DNA of 64,000 bases, taken from NCBI RefSeq assembly GCF_028502605.1, contig NC_079236.1, positions 3,720,001-3,784,000 of the forward strand, given 5' to 3'. The stretch's first letter is position 1, and every line of letters begins with the position of its first letter. Below are positions 53,765 through 64,000 of the stretch, one piece after another. This DNA is from Trichoderma breve. Its lineage: Eukaryota > Ascomycota > Sordariomycetes > Hypocreales > Hypocreaceae. The notes beneath the pieces are model-generated. The model was not told where the DNA came from. It searched no databases and saw nothing but the letters and a program-made list of their open reading frames with translations. Made by a program: the position numbers and the translations under genes.

Positions 53765-54486
53765 GTCCTCAAAAACAGCAGGAGGCTATGGCATGCACTC
53801 CTTGACCAGTATGTATAACCAAGTTAAACAGAGGCTTGTATCTGTCCTTTGGGAATCCTCTCCATACCATCGGCTACTTTTTATCATCGTTCCGCATGCT
53901 TCAGCTGATGGTGTTGGCGGGTTAGAAAGTTCGATAAACCGTGGCCAAAGACATGTTAGCTAGGACAAGCTACACCCAGCGTAATTTTGAAAGCGCGAAC
54001 TAAAGAGCAAAGGGAATTTGAGATTCGCAGTATGACGCTCCAGGGAAGTCCCGCTCTATTTGACTAGCCAACCATACATACTAGTATGTGATCTACTGAA
54101 TGTAGATCCGGGCCAAATGGGTTTACCAACTATAGTCTCACGCAAGTCCCCTACAATAGGCCCCATATCGTCTCCCACTTGCCCCAGAGAGCGTCCTTTG
54201 AATTGCAGTGGGTGCTTCATTTAGGTCCCTCAATTTCATGGATAAAGGCCGTTGGTGAGGTTACAGACTATGGGCATGGGACTTCTCAGACACTGTTCCC
54301 AAGGGTTGGTCCTACATGAGACATGAAGACAAATCAAACATTCCGTCTCCTGACGTCTTCCGCCCTATTTGACGTCTTATTGCATGCCTCATATACCATT
54401 TCCGCTTAGCCAAGGCCCTTGGCCTCACCAGGATATGTAAGTTCTAGCATCTTCAGCATCTTCTTCAGAAGTCTTCCGTCTCTCGC

Positions 54487-54978
54487 TTACTCCTCGTCGG
54501 AATCAGCTGCGGAAACAGAGCCGTTCCGCTGACGCTGCATATTTGGCGACACAATAAAATCATCGCACGACGTTTCTCCAAGGAATATATTGATGTATTC
54601 CTGCTTGGCGACTGAGTAGATGTGTGTCAAAGCATAGCGTACCTCCACGGCGCTTTCGAGGCCTCCTTCCTCAGGGGCCTTGATCTCCTTAAATCCTGCC
54701 TCCCAGGCCCAGTGTGCGCCATCAGGAACTGCATACCACGTCTTCACCAGATATTCATACTCAGAATAATCTGGAATGAGCTCATTTCCTGGCTCTTGCG
54801 GGAGTATAATCTCTCCAAGATACCAATGCGAAGCAACGGCATAATCGTTGACCGACATTGACTGGACGATACTATGGCGCCAATCTTCTGATTTATGGTT
54901 GGCCAAAGCCTGTTTTAGACGCTCGTGGACATACACGGCGTATGAGAAGAGTATAGACAGTGACTTCAGCGCCGACAC
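54487..54978 (-). CDS. Hypothetical protein, start uncertain or gene truncated
   Basis: The open frame reads as ordered, soluble protein (KSLSILFSYAVYVHERLKQA, NDYAVASHWYLGEIILPQEP, YEYLVKTWYAVPDGAHWAWE), ending in an acidic tail (ADSDEE). It continues upstream of 54978 without an ATG to an in-frame TGA near 55035. The first ATG is at 54858 and would give only 123 residues, cutting into the protein-like part. Either an upstream exon is missed or the 5' end is lost. I do not recognise the family. Confidence 0.45.
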   Translation of the reverse strand: MSALKSLSILFSYAVYVHERLKQALANHKSEDWRHSIVQSMSVNDYAVASHWYLGEIILPQEPGNELIPDYSEYEYLVKTWYAVPDGAHWAWEAGFKEIKAPEEGGLESAVEVRYALTHIYSVAKQEYINIFLGETSCDDFIVSPNMQRQRNGSVSAADSDEE

Positions 54979-55035
54979 TTGAGTCGAAAGAAAGATTGTG
55001 CGGCTGTGACTCTCATCGAAAGGCTGGACGTTGTC

Positions 55036-56589
55036 TCACCGGATGGTGATGATGTCGAAATTGGAAAGTAGAAATAGGGTAGAAGAAGCGATTCCTGATC
55101 CTTGGTTAATGAACAGCCATGGTAAATTTGTATCAAAACACGTACCGCATAAAATAATAGACAATACAGCTTTAAGAAAAGAGTAAGCGAATGTAAAAGG
55201 AGTAGCCTTGATAAGAAGAGGAAACGTATAAGCGGGTAATGCTTTACTAATGGTAAGAGAAGGATAAACGTAAGAGGAAGAAAAGAGAGCGATGGGATTT
55301 ATAATTGAATCCAGGCTTGCACACAAACGACAAGGTATCAAGGCATCAAGAGCAGGGCATTGGCTAGCAAATGCAAAGCGGTTGGCATCTGGTGGCGGAG
55401 TGCAGCTAAAGCAAAACGCCCTTCATATAAGACAGCAATCGTCAACTCCAATGCCTGTGCGCGCATGCACAGGATACGTGCATCCTGTCCTCGGAATTTG
55501 GGTTCTCAACATTGTAAGGTTCTCTACAGCTAAGCAAAAGTACCTCTCACTTCTCCCATCAATCACCAACACCGAGCACCCACGCAACCTCTGGGGTTTC
55601 TCTCCATTTGTATTTATCTATTCGTGTTGTATTTCCACTGTTCTCTCCTCTTTCTCTCTTTACTTCTCTTTATCGTAGTTCCTCTGGATCATCCTAGCAG
55701 CCTTCTCTCTCCAGTCTGCTTCAAAATTCCTTCTGTCATCGCTGCCCATTATTATTCTAGCTTAGCTAAATGGCGCGTTCCAGCTTCATAACAGCCATAT
55801 TCAGACATCATCAAAGTTTGTCACTCCCTTTTCACTGCCTACCTATCCTCATACTGACAGGTCATAGCCTAGGTAGATAGGCAACGATGCCAGCACCGCC
55901 CAAAGTCCTCCGTCTTTAGATCAACTCTTTCACATTATCAGTGAACGCAGCATTAGACATGCCTCTTTGGATATCTTTAGGCCTCAACCTGGGTATAGTA
56001 AACTCAGTAGTTCTATATCATGTCTTCTACTTACATCATAAGCCCATTTACTGACTGGATGCCTCACCTCTTACACAGCCCGCCGTCTCTGGTCAAATGC
56101 GCCTTTGTAGTACCTGCTCAACAGTAGACATTGCCTTACAACTAGAGAGCGCAACAAGAAATTTCATCAACATTGACCAGGACTACTGGGAGTCACGGGC
56201 CAAGGAATACAGCCAATGACAAAGAGGAGAAAAGCGAGCACAGGACGTCTCTAATTGTTACTATCTTTGGTATAATAAATAAGAGGAATCTCACTACCAG
56301 GTAATATCCTTCGCGACTATATTGTCCTTGGTGTTTTGATTCCCTGGCAGAGATGTTATACGACGGAAACTCCCTGTTTAAGAAGTTCGCCTAGCACCCC
56401 ATCTTGAAGACGAAACCATCGCCCTCCTCAGCCTCCCAGCAGAATAAACTTTTCGTGATGAAGATGAAACCGTTGCCCAATCCCTCCCAATCCCTCCCAA
56501 CTACCCAAAAAAAACCCATTGCTTGCCTTTTATAGTACCTATCCCCTTAAGATCTTCCTTCCCAAAAACCCATAACACGCTTGAATTCC
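55036..56589. other. Intergenic region, no supported gene
   Basis: A+T-rich and pyrimidine-rich sequence. CTCTCTTTCTC-type tracts occur at about 55630-55680. A short tandem duplication (CAATCCCTCC twice) lies near 56480-56500. Nothing else seen. Confidence 0.4.
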
Positions 56590-58099
56590 TCACACATTCA
56601 TCCCTCGCTCCTCCCAATCAGCCAGACCATTCGCCAAGTCAGTTGGTATAGGTCGGGGATGCTTGTCTGCTATTTGTCTTACCAAACTAGCTACCTCCTG
56701 TGCGGGTGGCCAGTATCCGTGTATGTACCACCCATCCTCCAGGTTAACAATGCGAGCAATCATCCGGGCGGATATTCTCGCATGCTCTGACAGGTCATCG
56801 ATAAAGGCTATTATTCGCTCTGGGGGCCAAGCATTTCCCGTAGCCTGCTTGTCTGGGGTTAGAATTTGCTTTTCTAAGAGTTGGATCTTCGTGGTTGGAC
56901 AACGTACCTCACCGCCGACACTCTCAGCAGATGGCGTTTCATCGTTAGATGCTGGAGAATCATCATTTCCACGAACCAGAGGCGTGGACATGGCCGGCGT
57001 ACGCCAATCATAAACTCGTAGCGGATAATCCAGCAGTGGACCGTTTGCTACAGCAGCTGCAGCATCCATTAATGGGCTTGGGTTGGACGGTTGTTTAATT
57101 GACTTTGGTGTCTGCTCCTCAGCATCCGGCGTCTGGTCGTTTGAAGCGGGCGATTGGTCGTTTGATGGTTCCATCACATTGCGAATCTGATCGTTGTCGT
57201 ATTCAGAGGCTGGTGGGACACTCTCAAGCATAGCCTCAACACTACAAATAGTAACCGCCGTCTCTGAATGGGGAACCGTTGACTGTCCAATAACAGTCTG
57301 GGCCACATGATCCAAGGCTGGTATCTCTTCGCCCGTGGACAGCGACTGCCGGTGTGTTATGTGCGTAATAAAAGGTTCTGCACCTGGGGTGAATGGAAGG
57401 GATTGTCCATCCGGGCCGTCACCATGGCCTGATACCTCTGGAAAACATCTTGTCCAGGTTCTCAACCACTCAACATGAGTCACGTCCCGTAAGCAGTCCG
57501 CAAGCTTCGTGAGCCATTTCGTCGCGTTCTGCTCCATTGTGGCGAGCTCCAAAGGATCCCTCATTCGCGCAGTCTTCAATAGTTGCATGATTTTCGTCTG
57601 CGTACTCCACGGCCAGCCTAAGATCCGGCCTGAAGATGGTTCTAGGAACAAAATGTCCATCCCATAGGCCAGGACATCTGAGGGCCTGCTCATCTGCGTC
57701 GTCTGGAGACCCCATGCCCATCAGACGGCCCAGAGCCAAAGGGATGAGCCTTGACACGTCGTCTTGCATGATGGGATGCCGGTCGGAAGCGGTCCGAAAC
57801 ATGTAGCGCACGAATTCCACGTCTGTGACCTCTTCTCTCATGGCCTTGGTCACAAGTATGCGCAACACCGAAACAGAGCGCTCTCCAGCCTGCAGTTGCC
57901 GGGCCGTCTCCAGGCCTTGTCTCCAGGACAGATGAGCTTTTGGATGGATCTCAGACCACAGCTCCATCATTGCGGCGTGTTTGTCATAATCCGGCTCCTG
58001 CGGCAGCTGCTTCTCATCTGAATCTGAATAAGATGCAGACAGATGCATATGGGCGGGATTAGGCTCCCGATAAAGCCAGAGGTTGGTCTGATCAGGCAT
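56590..58099 (-). CDS. Hypothetical protein with a frame change (weak intron or frameshift)
   Basis: The ATG at 58099 opens a frame with helical text (DVEFVRYMFRTASDRHPIMQ). From 57693 down to 56590 a second frame continues with equally protein-like text (KWLTKLADCLRDVTHVEWLR) and Ser/Thr/Pro-rich repeats (SNDQSPASNDQTPDAEEQTP and DDSPASNDETPSAES). The two frames overlap over 57470-57693. An intron at 57694-57757 (64 nt, weak donor GTGTCA, acceptor GCAG) would join them in phase and give 481 residues. Otherwise a frameshift must be assumed. The C-terminus is ordered (PERIIAFIDDLSEHARISAR, GYWPPAQEVASLVRQIADKH). The family is not recognised. Confidence 0.5.
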
Positions 58100-58317
58100 T
58101 GTCTAGAACAGTTCCAGACTATGCTGCCTGCGCAAAGGGTAGACAGTGAGATGGAGAACCAACGTTGAATAGTGTTAATATCCTCCGGGAGACGTGAGAT
58201 GCGAGAGGGCGGATGATATGGCATCAGGGTGGGAGCTGGTGAGTGATGCATAAAAGAAGAAGCAAAGAGGAAGAAGTGAGAGAAGCAGAGAAGAGAGAAG
58301 CTTCATGATCCGTGCAC

Positions 58318-58512
58318 AGACCTCGATGCATGGTGATGACGGCGATGTGAGGGTGCCAGATGGCTGCCAGGAGAGAGGGACCTACCATTTGCTGCAGCTA
58401 TACACATGTTTGTAGGTACCTTACAATTGATCAACTCTGACGGTCCTCTCCAGCTGTGGCCAAGGTTAGCAATTGGCTTGGATCGAACGAGGCGAGCACG
58501 ATGGAGTGAATC
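58318..58512 (-). repeat. Dispersed repeat B, copy 2 (inverted)
   Basis: Reverse complement of 42312-42475 with about 30 extra bases (a CACCCTCACATCGCCGTC-type insertion). It lies 16 kb away from copy 1. Confidence 0.75.
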
Positions 58513-58915
58513 GGTTTCCATCGATTAATGAGTACATATGGAAGTTCTGCTAAAGTATAGATATATCCTGTAGCCCTATCAGCAAAGCCTGTGCCTCCTG
58601 TGTGAATAATCGACAATCGCCATATACGACGTCAATCGTGGCTCTAAGGGGTATACCATTCTGCCAATACAATAGAAGCACATCTGTCTGTACCCTACCT
58701 GTTTACAGACTACGGCCATCCATAACATAGCATAACGCCAAACTCTCACAGCAAAAGCTCTCTTGAGAAATGGAAATTGGTGTGTATACCTAAGTAGATG
58801 CTACATTCATCAAATCATTGCTGTTTTCATCTTAAATCCTCCCTCCCATCCTTTCCTTTACACGCTCCCTTTTATCAATCCTTACAAAGCCATGTCTCAC
58901 AGCAAACAACCCCAT

Positions 58916-59668
58916 TTACAAGATCCCAGGAATGAGAATACCGCCGAGAAGCCCACCAGAACGAGGACACAAAAGCCCCAGACTACCAAGGCCACCCAAA
59001 CTCCCCGTCAGTCCTCCAAGACCTCCAGTCAATCCTCCAAGACCACCAGTTAACCCTCCCAGGCCGCCCGTCGACTCACCAAGACCGCCTGTAAGTCCTC
59101 CCAACCCACTCGCAGCCCCCGTCAGTCCGCTCGTAGCCCCTCCAAGGCCGCCCGTGGTCCCGGCCAACAGAGCTCCCAACGCCGGAATGCTCTTGAGAAT
59201 ATCCAAAAGTGCAGTCGAGCCCGCAAGAGCCCCCGTAGTAGCATTAGCTATAGTTGTGCCGACCGCACCGGTGGTGGCATTAGTATTAGTGACGTTGAGC
59301 GGGTCAATCACACCCCCAGGGTTTCCCAGCGCGCCCGTCACCGTGTTGGTGGCATTGCCGGCAGCATCAGTGGCAATCTGTCTCTTGTCGTTGAGGTGGA
59401 ACGTCTCGTGCAGTGCCCCCATAAAGGTATCCATCATCTCGGCTTCCTTGTCGTTCAGGCCGAGCTCGTGCTTGTGCTTGGAGAGGACCTTGATCACGGC
59501 CAGCTGGCGCTCGCTGAATATGTCGGATAGGTGCATGTGTGAAAGGGCAGCAATGGCATCTGCGGACATGTCGGATGCCGTGTCGGTCTTCATCTCGGCG
59601 GACATTTCTGTGGGGGCGGCGAATGCGCTGCCCACGAGGATGGAGACGACGGCGGTGGTGAACCTCAT
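58916..59668 (-). CDS. Secreted Gly/Leu-repeat protein
   Basis: Single exon, 250 residues from the ATG at 59668. A signal peptide (MRFTTAVVSILVGSAFAAP) is followed by an acidic helical region (AIAALSHMHLSDIFSERQLA, KEAEMMDTFMGALHETFHL) that ends at a dibasic KR, a possible Kex2 site. The C-terminal half is a low-complexity array of GGLGGLT/GGLG units (about 100 residues, e.g. GGLGGLTGGLGGLTG), closing with GLLCPRSGGLLGGILIPGIL. It contains a Cys and N-glycosylation sequons (NAT, NVT). Such arrays are found in fungal wall-associated or self-assembling secreted proteins; that role is inference. The long plus-strand frame opposite it is a shadow of the repeat. Confidence 0.75.
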   Translation of the reverse strand: MRFTTAVVSILVGSAFAAPTEMSAEMKTDTASDMSADAIAALSHMHLSDIFSERQLAVIKVLSKHKHELGLNDKEAEMMDTFMGALHETFHLNDKRQIATDAAGNATNTVTGALGNPGGVIDPLNVTNTNATTGAVGTTIANATTGALAGSTALLDILKSIPALGALLAGTTGGLGGATSGLTGAASGLGGLTGGLGESTGGLGGLTGGLGGLTGGLGGLTGSLGGLGSLGLLCPRSGGLLGGILIPGIL

Positions 59669-60938
59669 TTTTGAGACGTTGTTTTTTTCTTCCCTTCTAT
59701 GACAGGTTGGGAAACTCTTTTGAGGTGTGTCGTTGAAGAGTATGTATGTATGAGGGTTGATTGTGAGCTCCCTGTTGCTGGAATACTCTCGTCTTTATAT
59801 TCGACGGTAACCAACACGGATTTCTTTTGAAACGCTTCATGACGTTTTTCAAGGAATTTCTGTGTTGATGGCATTTTATTCGTTTCAGAATGTTGCCTAG
59901 GCAATCACCGACACGGAGACCTTTAGGAATGCAATCATGCTATCTAGTTATACACTCACAACAGCTTTCGTACCACGTCTCGTAGAGACATGCAGTAAAT
60001 CACATGTTGGTAGTTGGTATTCATCGACAGCAGTCCATATCCCAGATGTACGCCTTAAGATCTTCAGGCACAGGCAATGAAGCCAAAATGAAGACAGAGG
60101 GATCGCCAGTGGAGGAGCAGGACAATGCCGGCCCTTTGAGACTCCATACCATCCCATCAAGGGATCAGCCCTGGGCAAGAGTCAACAACCTCCCTTGACA
60201 GGGGTAGCATGACATCCTGATTCATTTCCCCGTCCAACGTTGGCCAGGACATGCAAAGGAAAGCAGCATACATAATGTTTCTCGAGGATTGTAATATTTT
60301 CAACATGCGAGATGGCAGAAAAGCCGGTTTGGGAAAATAGCATGCGGATCATGTTGATCACTGGTTTCGTTCTCGTTCATTTGCCCATTCACATACCATC
60401 AATGAACCAAGTTGCCGGTGAGGCTGTATCCTATGCAGCCCTTCCATTGTAATGGAAATTAATTCGCCAACTTTCAACGACTTTCTGTCTTTGGTAAGTC
60501 TTGGTTTACAAGTTAAACGCAGAGAAGATTATATCACCATTCTGTTCTGGCACATGAACTGGCACAAATCCGTTACTGTCTCATATTGTTCTCAATTCAT
60601 GGCGCCATATCCTTCCCCAGAAAGTCTTACAATCGTCGGCCCAGAAGCAGCATTAGGCCAATGGATCCTAACAATGTTGTCTCATGCTACGAGTGTGCAT
60701 TGGTGAATGCAGACCACATGGACAAGCTGTTGCTGTATAGTGCTCCCTGGAGTGATAATTCATATCGCTCACTCACGTATTCATTCCAACAAGTCTGCAT
60801 ATGCATCTAATATATCCCAGGAACTTGAATAGGCCAACGTCGTAAATATGTCCACATTATATATGTACATGTGTATAGATTGTAGGTATATAGTAGACTC
60901 CATTATGTCAGGCATTCCAGCATTCCAGCATACGCCAA
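59669..60938. other. Intergenic region, no supported gene
   Basis: Contains the promoter of the Gly/Leu-repeat gene (TATAAAG on the minus strand at 59793-59799, 125 bp before its ATG) and the 3' flank of palA. No further gene seen. Confidence 0.45.
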
Positions 60939-63909
60939 TCAACCAAATCTAATGCCTGAATTGGCGCTCCATGTCCCTCCGCTACCCTGTGACCCTCCCG
61001 CTGGTGGCCCTCCAAATTTGATGCCCATAGAGGGGTTCCACGTTCCAGGCATCGGGCTTGGTGTCTGCCCAGGCTGTGGCTGCACCTGTGGCTGCACTGG
61101 CTGCTGCTGTGTTTGGCCAGCCCAAGATTGTATCGAGGCCTCTGCGGGACTCTGGACGGCGGGCCTTGAAAATAAGGGCTGTTGCTGCGGTTGTTGATAA
61201 TGCTGCGGCTGTGGTGGTGGCTGCTGGTACGATTGTTGATATGACTGCTGGTATGACGGCTGGTATTGGTCGTGTTGGGTTGGTTGGTGGGCAACGGGAT
61301 GGGCTGCAAATCCGGATGGAGCCTGAGCTGCCTGCTGGTGGGTGATGTTGAGATTCGAAAGGGGAGGCATATTGAGTTCCCTGATCGAACAATGTTAGCC
61401 CGCAAACAACCGCATTCCACATTCTTTACGACAAACTTACTCTTCCAGACGCCTCGCCTCAATCCGTCGCTCCGCCGCCCAGGCTTTGACGGCATCCCGG
61501 AAACCATTCGCAACTATCTTGTTGAGGTCATTGTAGAATTTCCTTCCCACCTCCAAGTTGGTCCCAATCTCCTTGTATTTGAAATACGCGCCGTTGAGCT
61601 TCTGCAGCACCTGTTCGCGATCTCGATGACCCTTGCCATCAATGAGGCGTTTCTGAGACTCAAACTCCCTGTTTGCGCGCTGAAGAAGCGTCAAGAGATT
61701 ATCTTGCTCTTGCGCTTCTTTTTCAATGGCTTCAAGTTCGGGCTCATACAGCTTGTCCAGTCGCTTTTCGAAAAATTCTTCAAAATGAACCGTCTGCAAG
61801 GGCGTCGTAGTATACGTCCGTTCTAGGCGAGCCGCTTCCTTGAGAATATCGGGTTTAATGTCGTCGCGCCGTGCCGCCTCCCTCAAGCTTTCGACCTTTT
61901 TCCTCCTCCTACTCTCCAGCCGCAGGATATCATTGTACACACTTCGCAATCGCCCAACGGATGCTTTCAAATCACCCGACGTTTCGACGGGGGCACTCGC
62001 AGGCACGTAGTTCATCAGAGACTGGTTCGACCCCGACAAAACTTCCAACAAGTCCTTGTTCGTCATGAACTTTTCCCGAACGGCATCATCGCTAATTGAG
62101 CTATTCTGGAAATAGCCTTCGATTTCGCCTATTGCTGCCCAGAACTTGGAACCGTTGGGGTCAGCCTGACTCTCTGGTCGTCGCCATCTGCTGGTGCCGT
62201 ATTTCCTCCGCAGCTGTTCATCTTCATCCTTTTCAGCGGCTAGCGCTGCTTTGCCTTCTTCAAAAATCGCCCAGTCGTTGGACCGCAGCTTGTCAATGTC
62301 GGCAAAACTCCTTTGAATCTTGTTGATGGCGTCGGATTGTCGAATTTCCTCTGCGTGCTGAATCAAGCTTGGCGGTAGACCAAGCGGCTTTTCCAGAGCT
62401 TGCAGAGATCCAGGTAAGCCAATGGAGCTGAGAAGCGTGTGAATCTTTTCAGTCAAATTCTCGAGCTCCTGGATGATGTTTTGGTTCACCGTCCGATCTC
62501 TGCGCTCCTCGTAGATGGATATAGCCACATGAACTGAGAACGGAACCAGTTTCGAAAACAGCGCCGGCCCAAGCTCAGCGTGATCCCCGAGGTAGTCGAG
62601 AGGATTGGCCACCTGAGGAGGCGTTCTGGCTGTAGCCATGTTGGCTCTCTCGAGGATTTTCAATTCAGCTTTCGGAGGGACAGGATCTTTACGTGATTGT
62701 TAGCGCGCAACGAGCTCCAAAGGGAGTACCAGCCAAGACATACTAAGGAAGATTAAGTCGTTGTCCTTTTCGGCCCTCTTCAAATCTTCCTCCAGCTTTC
62801 GCTTCAATGCCTGCAAATCCTCCATGACGGTCTTGTTTAATGAGGACACCCGGCCCTCTTTGATCCCATCATTTGCGCAGAGGACGGCGTCCTTTAGACG
62901 CGCAATCTCCTCGCCGTACTTTCTCTTTTCTAGGCAATCGCATGCGGCGCGGTACTGAGCGGCTGCTGCAAAGTGGTGATGCTTTGCGTTCATGTGATGG
63001 ATCCACTCGCTGCTGATGGCTTCACTGTGAACGGCGGCCTCGGCTGCTAGATTGTACAGGTCAGAGACCCTCGCAGCCAGCTTTGCGATTGAAGCGTCCT
63101 TGTAGCCGTCCATGACCGCCTTCTGCCAGAAGCACTCCTGGCTCTGCGCCAAAAAGAGCTGCACCAGGGACTCGAGGGTATTGTTGTCCATGTCGTCGGG
63201 CGGGTCGGACATGCGCAGCTCGGGAAGCACGGATTTCTGAACGTGGGAGAGGACGCCGGCGGCGAGAGAGAAGTAATTGGCTGCCGATTTCAGACCTTCG
63301 GTGTCTCCTCGGGGAGTGTTGAGGGCCAGCTGGGAATACAGGGCGGCGAGATTGTAGAGGACATTCATGAGCTCGTACTTGAGGTTGTTGCGCGCCATCG
63401 GCCGCTCGGTGTGGTAGCCCAGCGCGGGATACCAAGTGAATTCGGCGCCAATCTAGAGTCAATCCAAGCCATCATCAGCATCTGGTGTCTTTGCCGTCAT
63501 ATCTTATGACTCTTCTTCCTCGATTTCCTGTTCAATTTCCACCCTAATCTTCCAGGACAACAAAAACCCCAAAGTTGTTACGCACATCGATTGGAAACTT
63601 GCCACCAATCCACACGAGCTGGCCCGCATACACCTGCAGCTTCCGGATGCCGCTCAGATGCGGCTCCCGCACATTGACGGCGTCTCGGCGCAGCGCATCC
63701 ACCGCCTCGAGATCAAACTGGAACATGTCCGGGTGCTGGTCATATTTAGTGTTGATGTACTGCCGGATCGTCGTCGACAGCGAAATCTGAAGCGACCGGC
63801 GGAACGGGATGCAAAGAATGTTGGTGGACGGCCTGCAGTAAATAACAAGCGGTCAGAAAGCGCAAAACACAGCAGAGGATCGGGGGGGAGGGATTCCATA
63901 CGTGGACAT
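60939..63909 (-). CDS. palA: pH-response regulator PalA/Rim20 (Bro1-domain protein)
   Basis: Five exons (63902-63909, 63586-63832, 62744-63452, 61441-62686, 60939-61380), introns of 69, 133, 57 and 60 nt, give 883 residues. The first exon is only 8 nt (ATG TCC AC). The N-terminal Bro1 domain (about 1-370) is evident: TNILCIPFRRSLQISLSTTI, RQYINTKYDQHPDMF, FTWYPALGYHTERPMARNNL and ECFWQKAVMDGYKDASIAKL. A coiled-coil V domain follows (ANPLDYLGDHAELGPALFSK, LPGSLQALEKPLGLPPSLIQ). The C-terminus is Pro/Gln-rich and contains two GTW...GI-FG motifs (PGTWNPSMGIKFG, GGTWSANSGIRFG). PalA/Rim20 binds ESCRT-III (Vps32) and YPxL motifs of the zinc-finger factor PacC/Rim101, so that PacC is cleaved at alkaline pH. 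All intron joins restore frame. Confidence 0.9.
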
Positions 63910-64000
63910 TTTGGGCGCCGGGCCGCTGTCGGGCCTCGAGGGAATGCAGAAAAGCTACAGAGGAGTTTGTAGGAGAGGAAGAAGCTATCATGACATGACC
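63910..64000. promoter_or_regulatory. palA 5' flank (partial)
   Basis: The first 91 bp upstream of the palA ATG. Too short to judge regulation. Confidence 0.5.

Noticed and set aside
58932..59702. 256-codon plus-strand frame of Pro/Arg-rich protein
   Set aside because: It is the antisense of the GGLGGLT array of the secreted protein on the minus strand; composition is dictated by the repeat.
1..64000. tRNA, rRNA and CRISPR features
   Set aside because: No B-box-type GGTTCGAATCC with matching cloverleaf, no rRNA-like sequence and no regularly spaced repeats were seen by eye; a covariance-model scan was not possible.

Overview
The window is nuclear DNA of a filamentous ascomycete, most likely a Sordariomycete (Hypocreales-like; this is inference). 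The evidence is many GT-AG introns of 42-133 nt with CTAAC/CTGAC-type branch sites, a PalA/Rim20 pH-signalling protein, an Mch1-type transporter, a GH55 glucanase, and a fungal SesA/NACHT/ankyrin locus. Both strands are used, genes are monocistronic, and there is no operon structure. I found no tRNA, rRNA or CRISPR.

Layout. 1-4.1 kb: the 3' end of a short-chain dehydrogenase, a small SAM methyltransferase, a decayed duplicate of that methyltransferase's tail, and ankyrin relics. 4.1-15 kb: a giant secreted GH55 protein, a small secreted protein with a GGATTG-rich upstream region, a secreted zinc metalloprotease carrying an apparent frameshift, and an ABM-like dimeric alpha/beta-barrel protein. 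15-32 kb: mostly housekeeping-type genes (two F-box proteins, Mch1, an OB-fold protein, a Hal2-like nucleotidase, an NAD-dependent epimerase, a PPxY protein), plus a two-exon gene remnant at 16.1-16.5 kb. 32.9-38.9 kb: the most interesting locus, described below. 40-53 kb: an amidase, two NmrA-like reductases each bracketed by degenerate direct repeats, an F-box protein, a LINE-like remnant and a small secreted protein. 53-60 kb: sparse hypothetical genes, a dispersed inverted repeat and a GLG-repeat secreted protein. 60.9-63.9 kb: the five-exon palA gene.

Main result. Two minus-strand neighbours, an NLR-type protein (motif-NACHT-ankyrin, 32910-36224) and a SesA-motif-PNP/UDP phosphorylase protein (37074-38933), share an ungapped 43-residue Gly/Asn/Gln/Tyr-rich block (19 identities). 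The block sits N-terminal to NACHT in one and between SesA and the phosphorylase domain in the other. In both genes it ends exactly at a phase-1, 66-nt intron beginning GTACGG. This looks like a receptor/effector pair linked by a common prion-like motif exon, related in principle to known fungal NLR amyloid signalling. The arrangement (SesA and phosphorylase fused on either side of the motif, and a receptor lacking its own SesA) may be undescribed. Retention of the intron in the effector gene would give a short SesA-motif protein with the motif at its C-terminus.

Coordinates of spliced genes come from reading splice signals by eye and are predictions. Features given as a single span include introns; the exon limits are in the evidence text.
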